A stretch of DNA of 64,000 nt from Actinopolyspora saharensis (GCF_900100925.1 NZ_FNKO01000002.1:1736001-1800000); one strand, 5' to 3'. Numbered from the stretch's first letter, positions 45,001-53,654 are shown. The notes: a model not told the origin generated them from the letters alone. Numbers and translations are program-made.

Positions 45001-45632
45001 ACGGACGGCTGCTGGACGGTCGCGTCCGGGTCCTCGCCGCGGGGTGGTTGTCCGGGAGGGCCTCCCCGGGGCGGGACCTGGTCGCCGGGGGGTTGTTCCC
45101 CGGGCCACTGCGGTGTCGCTTCCTCCCCGGGCCAGGCGGGTTCCCCGTCCGGGTGCGCCTGCTGGCGCCCCTGGGCAGCGCCGGGCGGGCCTCCGGGGCC
45201 AGGTGGGGGAGGCGGGCCCTGCGGATTGGGGGGGTGAGCGCCGCGCGGTGGCCCCTGCGGGGGTTGCGGAGGCTGCTGCGGGGGGTGTTGCTGCTCCGGC
45301 GGTAACTGTCGTCCGTCCGGACGCTCCTGACCGGGGCGCTGCGGAGGTCCCTGCTGCCCCGGAGCGGGCTGCTGCCCGGGGTGCTGCGGAGCCTGTCCAC
45401 GTGGAGGTTGCGGGGGATGCCCCGGCGGACCCGGCGGTTGCCCACCTTGTTCGGGCGGCCGCTGTGGATCGTTGCGGGGATCGCGCTGGGGGTCCTCGCT
45501 CCGGCCGTCCTGTCTGCGCTGCCCCGCGTGCGGGGGCGGTCCGGGGTGTTGCCCGTGTTCCGGCTCCCGGTCTCCGGCGGCGGGATGCCTCGGGTGGCGG
45601 CCGTCGGACCGGTCGTCACGCTCGTCAGTCAC
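42027..45632 (-). CDS. ponA: Class A penicillin-binding protein (bifunctional)
   Basis: A 1201-residue peptidoglycan synthase. Residues 1-455 are a disordered cytoplasmic tail rich in Pro/Gln/Gly, with a Gly-Ala-Ala repeat tract (about 322-352) and an Asp/Glu-rich stretch (about 408-454). A membrane helix follows at about 475-497. The GT51 domain has catalytic Glu555 (AAEDADFYSN) and GGGSTITQQYVK. The transpeptidase has Ser820-x-x-Lys823 (GSSFKPF), SVN (877-879) and KSG (1019-1021). A Ser/Pro-rich C-terminal tail ends the protein. It starts with GTG 45630-45632. The position next to DUF5318, PadR and ino1 matches mycobacterial ponA1. The cytoplasmic tail is unusually long. Confidence 0.93.
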   Translation of the reverse strand: MTDERDDRSDGRHPRHPAAGDREPEHGQHPGPPPHAGQRRQDGRSEDPQRDPRNDPQRPPEQGGQPPGPPGHPPQPPRGQAPQHPGQQPAPGQQGPPQRPGQERPDGRQLPPEQQHPPQQPPQPPQGPPRGAHPPNPQGPPPPPGPGGPPGAAQGRQQAHPDGEPAWPGEEATPQWPGEQPPGDQVPPRGGPPGQPPRGEDPDATVQQPSVPSGQDPRGPANSAATPPERPGRTGDETLNASAQGPAQGPPPDDAPTRKTPPVVPGGQPPTARTPHTGRPDDPGEQPTEHIASVPSPENEQQDRTRRHPGPSAGAGGVAAALGGAAGAAGAAGAAGAAGAAGGAAGAAGAAGSGSSGNRDSTESTSLLGAESGQPPSASEPTRVGDEDSDSDPGLITHRAAQGGYNYYTDDDPYEDDFDSGYHSAPESYADEREHDEDFDFDDDFDPPEDPDDDMNAARKKHGRRKLWRRLRRTCYVAAALMIVTPAAVFAWCYFTFDITSPQETAANYNTSLVVNYSDGSLLNKFSPAEGENRVLIDSLDEVSPEMRHATMAAEDADFYSNPGFSVSGIARAVYNQLSGGQGGGSTITQQYVKLSTGKDSHSVKRKFTEVVRAFKMTNQYDKNTILKAYLNTAYYGRGAYGISNAADAYFDKKPSELNAAESAVLAGMVQLPKGNDPRVDPQRSQDRWNYVIGQMADEGWLGSKDPQSMSMPKTEPMWAWTTSITPVQLHIKQRVISELEEHGYTQGEMTSQGLRVVTTLDKTAQQAAESTVKQVMQDQPDRLIPALSAVDPETGAVRAYYGGNSVGRDWASYPQPAGSSFKPFVTAAGLKQGYGIGEVYDGSDNQTIWGTEYANAAGVDCEHPKHCGVREATTNSVNTAFVNMAAKFGPEKVAAAAHQAGIPEERTANGETTETLVDHKTGRTNLGIALGSYPVTTTNMANAYGAFADGKRAEPNFVKKVVTSDGELVENFNDNPENAFSTSSSESRNIAANVTQSMLDVAEHSHLTLDGNRPVASKSGTHQLGDTGHNARAWYVGYTPQLSTAVSMNAETKNGPEAVLNKAGSDIYGADLPGDIWQQFMNAYHEGKSVEQLPKPSEKIGQYTTPPMSTSETSESASESSEPPSSSSEPPSSSSNPPSSTSSEPPSSTSEPTETSDCNPYWDTGCEAGEENPGNGNSEDEEGPNAQGRPEENRRDPSYG

Positions 45633-45726
45633 GAGTAGTCGTCCTCCGGGACAGGCGTCGGCAGACGCCGTTCGGTGCGTTCACGTCGACCCGGCAGCCG
45701 GGGGTGCTGCCGGAGAGGTTGCGTGC

Positions 45727-46131
45727 TCACTCGGCGGCAGTTCTTCGTCCTCCACCGCGGCCGTGCCGGCCCCCGGTTCCAAGGACGTACGACTGCACCA
45801 GGTGGTTCCAGTTACATGTACGACAAACCTCGACGACGAACACGTTGAACTCTTCGAACATGGTGGCCATCCGGGCCAGCTCGGCGTTGCTCCGCGCCGA
45901 GTTGTCGGCGTGCTTGAGCTGGTCACCGAAGACCCAGGATACGTAGGTCAGCCGTTCCTTGCGGCATACCGGACAGACCACGTCGCTGGACTCACCATGG
46001 AACTTGGCGGCCTGTAGCAGGTACGGGCCGGCGTCGCAGACCTCCATCACCCCGACGCGGCCAGCATGGAGCTGCGCGAGCAGCGACCGTCGCCGCAACG
46101 CGTAATCCACCACTTGCCGTTGGGTCCGCAC
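45727..46131 (-). CDS. DUF5318 zinc-ribbon protein
   Basis: A 134-residue protein starting RTQRQVVDYALRRRSLLAQL. It has two CxxC pairs (VVCPVCRKE and EVCRTCNWN) that should bind one zinc ion, with a His nearby. It matches the conserved protein upstream of ponA1 in mycobacteria. The GTG at 46129-46131 stands 6 nt after TACGCT; the GTG at 46135-46137 is in frame but falls within the promoter. The function is unknown. It is co-oriented with ponA (94 nt apart) and divergent from padR. Confidence 0.8.
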   Translation of the reverse strand: MRTQRQVVDYALRRRSLLAQLHAGRVGVMEVCDAGPYLLQAAKFHGESSDVVCPVCRKERLTYVSWVFGDQLKHADNSARSNAELARMATMFEEFNVFVVEVCRTCNWNHLVQSYVLGTGGRHGRGGGRRTAAE

Positions 46132-46309
46132 GCCCACAGCGTACGTGTCGTGCGCCCGATCTCCATGGGCCGTTCAGGGAACGCCCTCCGGAGGAGTGGT
46201 GTGTGACACCCGAACCCGGCTCTCGTCCCCGGCGGAGCGGGGCGCTCCACGCCTGCGCGCGGTCGGGCTGTAGCACGGGACACACCTGCCGGTCTGGTTT
46301 CCGAAGTGA

Positions 46310-46328
46310 TATATCGAGGCGATATAAT
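46310..46328 (+). promoter_or_regulatory. PadR operator overlapping a TATAAT -10 box
   Basis: TATATCG (46310-46316), AGG and CGATATA (46320-46326) form a 7-bp inverted repeat typical of PadR-family operators. TATAAT (46323-46328) is a perfect -10 element inside the right arm. Bound PadR would block the padR promoter, giving autorepression. Confidence 0.72.
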
Positions 46329-46377
46329 CCGATCGGAGTGTTGCTCGTTCGGAGCTTCACTCGCAGGAGGGGTGCCG

Positions 46378-46911
46378 ATGCTCGAGTTCGCGGTGCTCGG
46401 TTTGCTGCACGAAACGCCGATGCACGGCTACGAGTTGCGCAAGCGGCTTCAGGAGATCCGCGCGTTCTCCTGTGGGACGGTCTATCCGACGCTGCGGCGG
46501 ATGCTGCGGGCCGGGCTGATCGAGGAGGAGCCGGACGAGCAGGGCGCACAACAGGGATCGCGACGTCCCCGGCGCGTGTATCGGCTCACCGGGGCGGGGC
46601 GGGACCGCTTCGTGGAGCTTGCCGAGGACTGCGGGCCGCGGGCGTGCCAGGACGAGACGTTCGACGTGCGGCTGGCGTTCTTCGCGCGGACCCCCGCGCC
46701 GATCCGGATGCGGATCCTGGAGAGCCGTCGCCGGCGTCTGGAGCAACGCCGGGAGGGCCAGCGCGCGATCCTGGCCAGAGCCGACGAGCAGTGCGACCGG
46801 TACACGGCGCAGCTGCACCGCCTGGGGCTGGACCACAGCGAGCTCGAGGTTCGCTGGCTCGACGAGCTGATCGCACACGAACGGGCCGAGCAGGACGCGG
46901 ACCCGGCGTGA
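46378..46911 (+). CDS. PadR-family transcriptional regulator
   Basis: A 177-residue PadR regulator: N-terminal winged helix (LEFAVLGLLHETPMHGYELRKRL, FSCGTVYPTLRRMLRAGLIE), wing PRRVYRLTGAG, and C-terminal dimerisation coiled coil (about residues 95-165). ATG 46378 has AGGAGGGGTG upstream. It lies 70 nt before ino1, as in mycobacteria, and probably forms an operon with it. An operator-like palindrome lies over its own -10 box. Confidence 0.9.
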   Translation: MLEFAVLGLLHETPMHGYELRKRLQEIRAFSCGTVYPTLRRMLRAGLIEEEPDEQGAQQGSRRPRRVYRLTGAGRDRFVELAEDCGPRACQDETFDVRLAFFARTPAPIRMRILESRRRRLEQRREGQRAILARADEQCDRYTAQLHRLGLDHSELEVRWLDELIAHERAEQDADPA

Positions 46912-46981
46912 GCGCGGGAACGTCGGGCGGAACTTGGACAGGTAGACGAACGGGACATGACCTAGAAGGAGGCCGGCGACC

Positions 46982-48085
46982 ATGGGCGGAGATCGTCACG
47001 ACGAGGCGACGCGAAGCAAGGTCCGGGTGGCGATCGTTGGTGCGGGCAACTGCGCCGCGTCGCTGGTGCAGGGCGTGCATTACTACGGGGAGATGGACCC
47101 CTCCGGGCGGGTACCCGGGCTGATGCACGTCGACTTCGGCGGGTACCACGTCGGTGATCTCGAATTCGTCGCCGCGTTCGACGTGGACGCGAAGAAGGTG
47201 GGGCGCGACCTGTCCGAGGCGGTCGTGGCCAGCGAGAACAACACGATGAAGATCGCCGACGTTCCGCCGCTCGGGGTGCCGGTCCAGCGCGGTCACACCC
47301 TGGACGGGCTCGGCCAGTTCTACGCGGAGACCATCTCCGAGTCCGAGGAGCAGCCGGTCGACGTCGCCGCTGCGCTGCGCGAGGCCGAGGCCGACGTGCT
47401 GGTTTCCTACCTGCCGGTCGGTTCCGAGGACGCCGACAAGTTCTACGCGCGCGCCGCCCTGGACGCGGGAGTGGCCTTCGTCAACGCGCTGCCCGTGTTC
47501 ATCGCCTCCGACCCGGAGTGGGCGCGGGAGTTCACCGAGGCGGGAGTGCCGATCATCGGGGACGACATCAAGTCCCAGGTGGGGGCGACCATCACCCACC
47601 GCGTGCTCACCAAGCTGTTCGAGGAGCGCGGGGTGCACGTGGACCGCACGATGCAGCTCAACGTCGGCGGCAACATGGACTTTCTGAACATGAAGGAGCT
47701 CGGCAGGCTCGAGTCCAAGAAGACCTCGAAGACCAACTCGGTGACTTCGCAGGTCGAGCGCGAGATGGGCGACCGCAACGTGCACATCGGTCCTTCGGAC
47801 TACGTGCCGTGGCTGGACGACCGCAAGTGGGCCTACATCCGGCTGGAGGGCCGCGCCTTCGGTGACGCCCCGGTCAACCTGGAGTACAAGCTCGAGGTGT
47901 GGGACTCGCCGAACTCGGCGGGCATCATCATCGACGCGATCCGCGCGGCGAAGATCGCCGCCGACCGGAACATCGGGGGGCCGGTGCTGTCGGCCGCCTC
48001 CTACTTCATGAAGTCGCCGCCGGAGCAGTACTCCGACTCGGAGGCCTACCAGGCGGTCGAGGACTTCATCGCCGGGCGCGCCTGA
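46982..48085 (+). CDS. ino1: Inositol-1-phosphate synthase
   Basis: A 367-residue enzyme that cyclises glucose-6-phosphate to inositol-1-phosphate with NAD, the first step to mycothiol and phosphatidylinositol. It shows the Rossmann motif [16 protein letters not shown] and the conserved [27 protein letters not shown] and [31 protein letters not shown] core. The length equals the actinobacterial family. AAGGAGGCCGGCGACC precedes ATG 46982. It is probably co-transcribed with padR and ends at a 15-bp hairpin. Confidence 0.96.
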   Translation: MGGDRHDEATRSKVRVAIVGAGNCAASLVQGVHYYGEMDPSGRVPGLMHVDFGGYHVGDLEFVAAFDVDAKKVGRDLSEAVVASENNTMKIADVPPLGVPVQRGHTLDGLGQFYAETISESEEQPVDVAAALREAEADVLVSYLPVGSEDADKFYARAALDAGVAFVNALPVFIASDPEWAREFTEAGVPIIGDDIKSQVGATITHRVLTKLFEERGVHVDRTMQLNVGGNMDFLNMKELGRLESKKTSKTNSVTSQVEREMGDRNVHIGPSDYVPWLDDRKWAYIRLEGRAFGDAPVNLEYKLEVWDSPNSAGIIIDAIRAAKIAADRNIGGPVLSAASYFMKSPPEQYSDSEAYQAVEDFIAGRA

Positions 48086-48126
48086 GCCGCGGAGCCGGTT
48101 CGCGGGACCGCCCCGACGCGCGGGTT

Positions 48127-48170
48127 CACGGCCGCGCCCCGCCCGCTTCGGCGCGCGGGGCGCGGCCGTG
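48127..48170 (+). terminator. 15-bp perfect hairpin after ino1
   Basis: CACGGCCGCGCCCCG (48127-48141) pairs perfectly with CGGGGCGCGGCCGTG (48156-48170) across a 14-nt loop, 41 nt after the ino1 stop codon. Confidence 0.75.
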
Positions 48171-48309
48171 CGCGTTCGCGGCGGAGACGTGCCGGGGTGG
48201 GGGTGCGGGAGTGCCGTGACCGGGCAGTCCTCCGGCCACGGCTGCTTCGTCCGCTCCGGGCCTCCGGGGACGGACGTGGCTGACGACGTGTTGTCCGGCG
48301 GGATCGCCC

Positions 48310-49005
48310 TTAGACGTTCGACAGGTTCCCGATCACCATTTCCGCGATCCTCCTGCCCAGCTGCTCCGTGGCCGCGTCGTCGCCGCGCACAGTGGACTGG
48401 ACGTCCACGCGGGAGCTGTCGGCGACGGCGATGCCGATCAGGCAGTTCCCGTACTCGCACTGGATCTTGGCGCGGTGCTCGGCGATGGTGGTGTCCTGCG
48501 GATCACCGTTGACGCCGGTGAACTCGTCCAACCCGCTGTTCTCGTGGATCTCGAGCTGGGCGCTGGTTCCGGCACCGCTGTCCTCGGGCGGACCGAACTC
48601 GCAGCTGCGCGAGCCGTCGCCTTGCTCACTGCTGGTGGGGCCGGTGAGCCCGACTTCCTTCCGCTGGGGCTCGGTGAGCAGTGCGCACGGGTCCGTTCCC
48701 GTGAGGGAGACCTTCGGCGGCGGGGGCTCGACCGCGCTGACCGACTCGGGCACGGATCTCGTGCTGCTGAAGTCCCAGGAGGGCAGCGGAGCCGTTTCGG
48801 AGGACTCGGAGGTGGTGGACGTGGAACTGGTGACCTCGGGAGACCGCTCGGAGGTCGCAGTGGACGCGGCGGAGGAGGTCTCCTGCGGCGGGTCCGCCGA
48901 CTCCGCGGACTCGCCACCGCAGGCCGCGATCGTCAGCAGGCCGATCGCGGCCAGCGAGGTGACGGTCGCGCGCACGGTGCCGGAGCGTAAGTAGCGTCGT
49001 GTCAT
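48310..49005 (-). CDS. DUF3558-like lipoprotein
   Basis: A 231-residue secreted lipoprotein. The signal peptide ends in the lipobox LTIAACGG (Cys29 would be lipidated). A Ser/Thr/Glu-rich linker (about 32-95) follows, then a globular domain starting DPCALLTEPQRKEVGL, typical of DUF3558 proteins of actinobacteria. The domain holds further cysteines (SRSCEFG, IQCEYGNCLIG). ATG 49003-49005 lies about 12 nt after TATACAT. The role is unknown, probably at the cell envelope. Confidence 0.82.
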   Translation of the reverse strand: MTRRYLRSGTVRATVTSLAAIGLLTIAACGGESAESADPPQETSSAASTATSERSPEVTSSTSTTSESSETAPLPSWDFSSTRSVPESVSAVEPPPPKVSLTGTDPCALLTEPQRKEVGLTGPTSSEQGDGSRSCEFGPPEDSGAGTSAQLEIHENSGLDEFTGVNGDPQDTTIAEHRAKIQCEYGNCLIGIAVADSSRVDVQSTVRGDDAATEQLGRRIAEMVIGNLSNV

Positions 49006-49147
49006 GGTCCCGCCAATGTATAGCCAACGCCCCGGTGTCCAGAACGCTCCGGTGCCGTGAACGCGCTCGCGCGGCACACCCGGGCAGTCCTCCCGGAAGG
49101 GTCCACCCGGGAGTGTCCGTTCAGGAGAGTGCTCCGCCTCGCGGCTT

Positions 49148-50191
49148 TCAGTCCCGCAGGTCCACGACCACCTTCACGTCGTCGCTCTCCGAGCTGAGCG
49201 CCTCCTGCCAACGGTCGAGCGGCACCCGTCGCGAGATCAACCGGCCGAGCCACGCGCGGTCGGCGTTGTCCAGCGCCTGGACCGCGCTGCGGTAGTGCCG
49301 CAGGTTCGCGCTCACGCTGCCGAGCACCACGTCGTTGTCCAGCACCAGCTCGTCGTTGAGCGCACCGGTCGGCACCCGCACCGTGCGGTCGCTGCCCGAG
49401 ATCCCGAGCAGCACGGTGATCGCGTTGCGGGAGGTGCGGCGCAGCACGTCGAACACCACCTCCCCGGAACCGGTCGCCTCGAACACCATCTCCGGCTCGA
49501 AACCGAGCTCGTCCAGCGAGGTGTGGTAGCTGGCGCCCAGCTCCCGGACGAGGTCCGGCTTGACCCCGTCGCTAACCCGGTCCATGACGTGGACATCCAG
49601 CTCGCGCTGCACCCCCATCAGCGCGGCGAGCAGGCCGACGGGTCCGGCCCCGGTCACCAGCACCCGGCGCGGGGCGAAGTAGGACCGCTTCCCGACCTTC
49701 TCGGCCTGCTCCCACGCCTTGGCCACCACGGAGGCCGGTTCGGTGAGCACCCCCAGATCACCGAGCCGGTGCGCCACGGGAACGGCGAACCGCGGCTCCA
49801 CCGTCCAGAGCTGCGCACCGAAACCGTCCAGTTCCTTGATCCCGCACTCGGTGTAGCCGTTGTTGCGGCAGAAGTCCCACTGGCCCGCCGCGCAGGCCGC
49901 GCACGGCTGCGGGTCCGGTCTGCGGACCACCCCCACCAGGTGGTCGCCCTCGTGGAACCCGCTGATCGCGGGGGCGTAGCGCACCCGCCCGAGCGACTCG
50001 TGGAAGAGCACCAGCCGGTCCTTGCCCGCGGGCGCTGATCCGTGCGCGGCCCCGACGACCTCCTCGTCGGTTCCGCACACTCCTGCCAGCAGTCCCTCGA
50101 CCAGCAACTCACCCGGTTCCGGATCCGGATCCGGCAGCTCGTTGACGGCCGAGGAATCCGGTTTTCCCGGAATCACGGTCGCCGCCCTCAA
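49148..50191 (-). CDS. Zinc-dependent glucose 1-dehydrogenase (MDR family)
   Basis: A 347-residue medium-chain dehydrogenase. The catalytic zinc region includes CGTDEE and LVLFHESLG, and a structural zinc loop is PCAACAAGQWDFC. The Rossmann motif is VLVTGAGPVGLLAALM. The pattern CGIKELDGFGAQLWT and the C-terminal half match archaeal/actinobacterial glucose dehydrogenases, which oxidise glucose to gluconolactone with NAD(P). The start is TTG (50189-50191) behind AAGGAG and overlaps the stop codon of the GH15 gene (TTGA). The two are co-translated, so glucose released by GH15 could be the substrate. Confidence 0.83.
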   Translation of the reverse strand: MRAATVIPGKPDSSAVNELPDPDPEPGELLVEGLLAGVCGTDEEVVGAAHGSAPAGKDRLVLFHESLGRVRYAPAISGFHEGDHLVGVVRRPDPQPCAACAAGQWDFCRNNGYTECGIKELDGFGAQLWTVEPRFAVPVAHRLGDLGVLTEPASVVAKAWEQAEKVGKRSYFAPRRVLVTGAGPVGLLAALMGVQRELDVHVMDRVSDGVKPDLVRELGASYHTSLDELGFEPEMVFEATGSGEVVFDVLRRTSRNAITVLLGISGSDRTVRVPTGALNDELVLDNDVVLGSVSANLRHYRSAVQALDNADRAWLGRLISRRVPLDRWQEALSSESDDVKVVVDLRD

Positions 50192-52065
50192 CGCCTTCTC
50201 CTTCCGTCGCGACGACTGGGCTCGTTGCGAGTGTGCCCGCCGTAGAGCACAGCCGCCGAGTTGACCAGGGCCAGGTGGCTGAACGCCTGCGGGAAGTTGC
50301 CGGTGAACCGGCTGGAGCGCACGTCGTACTCCTCGGCCAGCAGCCCCACGTCGTTGGCCATGCCCAGCAGCTCCTCGAAGACGCGCTCGGCCTCGTCCCG
50401 CCTGCCGCACATGGCCAGCGCGTCGACCAGCCAGAACGAGCAGGCCAGGAAGGAGCCCTCCCTGCCGGTGAGGGCGTCCACCGAGCTGGTCCCCTCGTGG
50501 GTGCTGTAGCGGTCCACCAGCACACCGTGCCGCAGCTGGCGCTCCACCGCCCGGAGCGTGCCGAGCACGCGCTCGTCGTCGGCGGGCAGGAATCCCAGCT
50601 CCGGGATCAGCAGGGTCGCCGCGTCCAGCGTGGTCCCGCCGTAGTACTGGGTGAACGCCCCCAGGTCGGAGTTGAAGCCGTGCTCGAGCACCTCCTGGTG
50701 GACGGTGTCGCGTATCTCCCGCCACCGCTCCACCGGACCGGGCAGCCCGTCCTCCTCCACGGCGCGAACCGCGCGGTCGAACGCCACCCAGATCATCACG
50801 CGGGAGTGCGTGAAGTACCTGTCCGGACCGCGCACCTCCCAGAGACCCTTGTCCGGCCGCTGCCAGATCGTCTCCAGGTGCTTGATCATGCCGCGCTGCA
50901 GCGCCCAGGAATCGGGGTTCTCGGTCACCCCGCGCTCCCGCGCCAGGTGCAGCGCGTCCATGACCTCGCCGAACACGTCGAGCTGGAGCTGCCCGTACGC
51001 GGCGTTGCCGATGCGCACCGGGGCGGTGCCCTCGTAGCCGGGCAGCCAGTCGGGCTGCCACTCCAGCAGGTGCCGCTCCCCGCCGACCCCGTACATGACC
51101 TGCACGTCAGCCGGGTCGCCCGCCACGCTGCGCAGCAGCCAGCGCCGCCAGGCCGCGGCCTCGGCGGAGCAGCCGTAGTTGTCCAGGGCCAGCAGCACGA
51201 GGGTGGCGTCGCGCAACCAGCAGTACCTGTAGTCCCAGTTGCGGTTGCCGTCGAGGGCCTCCGGCAGCGAGGTGGTCGGGGCCGCCACCATCCCCCCGGA
51301 CGGCGCGTAGGTCAGCGCCTTGAGAGTGGCCAGCGAGCGGTAGACGGCTTCCTTGTGCGGGCCGTTGTAGGTGATCCGCTGGGACCACTCCCGCCAGAAC
51401 TCCTCGTTCTCGCGCACCTGCTGGACCGGATCCACCGGTGGCGGGAGGCGGTCCGGGTCCTGGGACCACTGCATCACCCAGGAGTGTTGCTCACCGGCCC
51501 GGACGGTGAGCGTGGTCTCGTGCGCCCGCTCGTCGTCCTTGCGCCGGGGCAGCTTGTCCCCGCGCAGCACGACGGTGTGCGGACCCGCGAGCGCGAGCAG
51601 GTACTTGTCCAGCAGCGGCTCCCGCTCGCGGATGGTCCGCACCCAGGGCTTCGAGTGACCGTAGGCGAAACGCACCACCCACCGCACTCGGACGTCGACC
51701 TCGCCCGTGACGCCCTCGATCGTCCGCACGACGCACGGCTGGTCGTTCTGGTTCTTCTCGTGCGGGGGCATGCTGTCGATCAGCCGCACGGTGCCGTAAT
51801 CGGTGTGGAAGTCGGTTTCCAGCACCAACGAGTTGTCCCGGTAGCGTCGCTGCACCCGCTGCACGGGACAGGTGGGCTCGATCAGCCAGTGACCGTGCTG
51901 GTCGTCGCCGAGCAGCCTCGTGAAGCAGGACGGCGAGTCGAATCGGGGAAGGCACAGCCAGTCGATGGAACCGTCCCTGCCGACGAGCGCGGACGTGCGG
52001 AGGTCGGAGAGCAGCGCGTAGTGCTCGATCAGGCTCGGACCAGTGCGTTGTTGATCGTCTGCCAC
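50188..52065 (-). CDS. Glycoside hydrolase family 15 protein (glucoamylase/trehalase type)
   Basis: A 625-residue cytoplasmic GH15 enzyme. The N-terminal beta-sandwich (IEHYALLSDLRTSALVGRDG) is followed by an (alpha/alpha)6 barrel with NRNWDYRYCWLRDA, GLWEVRG and the catalytic base region LLAEEYDVRSSRFTGNFPQ. In mycobacteria and streptomycetes this family includes trehalases as well as glucan hydrolases. The start is GTG 52065, about 9 nt after GATAAT. There is no signal peptide. A 4-nt overlap couples it with the glucose dehydrogenase downstream. Confidence 0.87.
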   Translation of the reverse strand: MADDQQRTGPSLIEHYALLSDLRTSALVGRDGSIDWLCLPRFDSPSCFTRLLGDDQHGHWLIEPTCPVQRVQRRYRDNSLVLETDFHTDYGTVRLIDSMPPHEKNQNDQPCVVRTIEGVTGEVDVRVRWVVRFAYGHSKPWVRTIREREPLLDKYLLALAGPHTVVLRGDKLPRRKDDERAHETTLTVRAGEQHSWVMQWSQDPDRLPPPVDPVQQVRENEEFWREWSQRITYNGPHKEAVYRSLATLKALTYAPSGGMVAAPTTSLPEALDGNRNWDYRYCWLRDATLVLLALDNYGCSAEAAAWRRWLLRSVAGDPADVQVMYGVGGERHLLEWQPDWLPGYEGTAPVRIGNAAYGQLQLDVFGEVMDALHLARERGVTENPDSWALQRGMIKHLETIWQRPDKGLWEVRGPDRYFTHSRVMIWVAFDRAVRAVEEDGLPGPVERWREIRDTVHQEVLEHGFNSDLGAFTQYYGGTTLDAATLLIPELGFLPADDERVLGTLRAVERQLRHGVLVDRYSTHEGTSSVDALTGREGSFLACSFWLVDALAMCGRRDEAERVFEELLGMANDVGLLAEEYDVRSSRFTGNFPQAFSHLALVNSAAVLYGGHTRNEPSRRDGRRRR

Positions 52066-52107
52066 ACGGTGGAGATTATCCGCGACGGGCCCGGTTGAAA
52101 CTCCTGA

Positions 52108-52680
52108 TCACTGTTCCGTGGACGACTCGACCAGCATGTCGTACGGGATCACCGCGCGTATCGGGTCGTCGAGGTTGAGCCCCAGGTCCATTCCGGCGAG
52201 CAGCTTGGGCAGTTGCTCACCCGGGACGACGCGGTGGCTCGGCCAGTCCTCGGGCACCCGCTTCGCCGAGGTGCAGGCGGGCACGAGCCTGCTGCCGTCG
52301 TCCAGCTCCGCCTCGTAGAGGGACTCGTCCTCGGAGTTCTCGGCGTAGAGCACCAGCTCGGCGGCCAGCACGGCAGGGGGCAGTTCGGACTCGGGGGCCT
52401 GCCCGGTGGAGATGCGCTCGAGAACCCGCTCGAGCTCGTTGACCGGTTCGATCGTGCCGACCCTGGGCTCGTACTCCTCGTTCGGGTGGAACTCCTGCTC
52501 GATCTCGCCGTCCGAATCGATTCGGAAGGCGCCGACCACGCCCTCGGGTGGCACGTCCTCACCGGAGCTCTCGTAGGAGGGGTCGACGATGTAGAGCCAG
52601 CTGTCCGGGGTCTGCTTCGCCTGCTCCCGCATCTCGTCGGTGATCTGGGGGACGTAGGGCTGTGCCGGTTCTTCGGTCAT
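52108..52680 (-). CDS. Type VII secretion-associated (SseB-like) protein
   Basis: A 190-residue, strongly acidic protein. The DSWLYIVDPSYESSGEDVPPEGVVGAFRID motif and the following DGEIEQEFHPNEEY agree with actinobacterial proteins annotated as type VII secretion-associated, often found singly. It has no signal or membrane segment. No ESX core genes occur in the window, so the link to secretion rests only on family naming. The start is ATG 52680. Confidence 0.6.
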   Translation of the reverse strand: MTEEPAQPYVPQITDEMREQAKQTPDSWLYIVDPSYESSGEDVPPEGVVGAFRIDSDGEIEQEFHPNEEYEPRVGTIEPVNELERVLERISTGQAPESELPPAVLAAELVLYAENSEDESLYEAELDDGSRLVPACTSAKRVPEDWPSHRVVPGEQLPKLLAGMDLGLNLDDPIRAVIPYDMLVESSTEQ

Positions 52681-52933
52681 CTCGTGACGGTCCTTTCGGA
52701 TACTGTGCTGGGCGCTCGCGCGGTCCCTCCCGACGTTTCACGCCGTGGAGTGAGTACTCCGCGTCGACCTCGTAGACGGTGTCAGACGTGTGCGAGGGAA
52801 CCGCGTTCGGTCTCGATGTGACAACGGACACGGTCCGCGTGGGTGAGCGGGATGCCTCCCGCGGCCCAGACGTGCAGACTTAACCACCGATGCTCGTGTC
52901 GGGGCGAGCAGGTGGGTGGGAGGTGGTTTGCTC

Positions 52934-53368
52934 ATGATCGGACAGCGGGAGGCGTTGCGACTGGCCGGATGTGACACGTTCGACCCGAGAGGCCATCGGC
53001 TCGGGGTCGTGGGTCGGATCCTGGTGGACGCCGACACCGAACAGCCCGTGTGGGCGACGGTGCAGACCGGTTTGTTCGGAACCAACGAGAGTCTCGTCCC
53101 CCTGGAGGGGGCGGCGTTCGACGGTGACACGTTGACCGTCGCCGTTGCCAGGGACTCCGTGCGGAAAGCGCCGTGCGTGCCGCTTCAGGAAGGTGATCTC
53201 GAAGCGGAGCGGGAGAGGGAGCTCTACCTGCACTACGGCATGGAGGACGGGAGACGGCCGCGTGCTCCGGAACCCGCGGTCGGCAACACCACGAACTCGA
53301 CCGAGGCCGTGGTGAGCTACGTGCGAGCTGTCAGCTCGCGGTTGCGCCGCCTGGTCGCATCCCCCTGA
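52934..53368 (+). CDS. PRC-barrel domain protein
   Basis: A 144-residue protein. The first 85 residues form a PRC-barrel (DTFDPRGHRLGVVGRILVDADTEQPVWATVQ, then a hydrophobic core ESLVPLEGAAFDGDTLTVAV). The remainder is charged and helical. PRC-barrels act as small protein- or RNA-binding modules. ATG 52934 has GGGAGGTGG upstream. The gene is divergent from the type VII-associated gene; a stress-related role seen in relatives is only inference. Confidence 0.72.
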   Translation: MIGQREALRLAGCDTFDPRGHRLGVVGRILVDADTEQPVWATVQTGLFGTNESLVPLEGAAFDGDTLTVAVARDSVRKAPCVPLQEGDLEAERERELYLHYGMEDGRRPRAPEPAVGNTTNSTEAVVSYVRAVSSRLRRLVASP

Positions 53369-53654
53369 GTCGGGGGTGCCGTGCGGGCGCTGTCGTCGGT
53401 GTGGCCGCGGTCTCGCGTGGAAGCGGGCCGGGCCCATCCGGCGGCACTTCGCACCCGGGGTCCCGCCGGTGCCGCGGCGGAGCGCAGCTCGGGTGATCAC
53501 GGCGGATCACTCCGCGGGGACTAAGCCGTGCGGTTGGATCGCCTCCTCCGAAAGTGGGTTCCTGAAGGTGTCCGGTTCGGATAAGTTGCCGTTCGGGGCC
53601 GGGTGACCACCCGAAACCCGAGACCGGGCCGTGCATCCACCGAGAGGGGCCGTC

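Noticed and set aside
41856..45305. Very long plus-strand open frame (over 1100 codons) opposite ponA
   Set aside because: It is the antisense of the Pro/Gln-rich ponA coding region. The translation is a low-complexity Arg/Gly/Val string without motifs, as expected from high-GC third positions.
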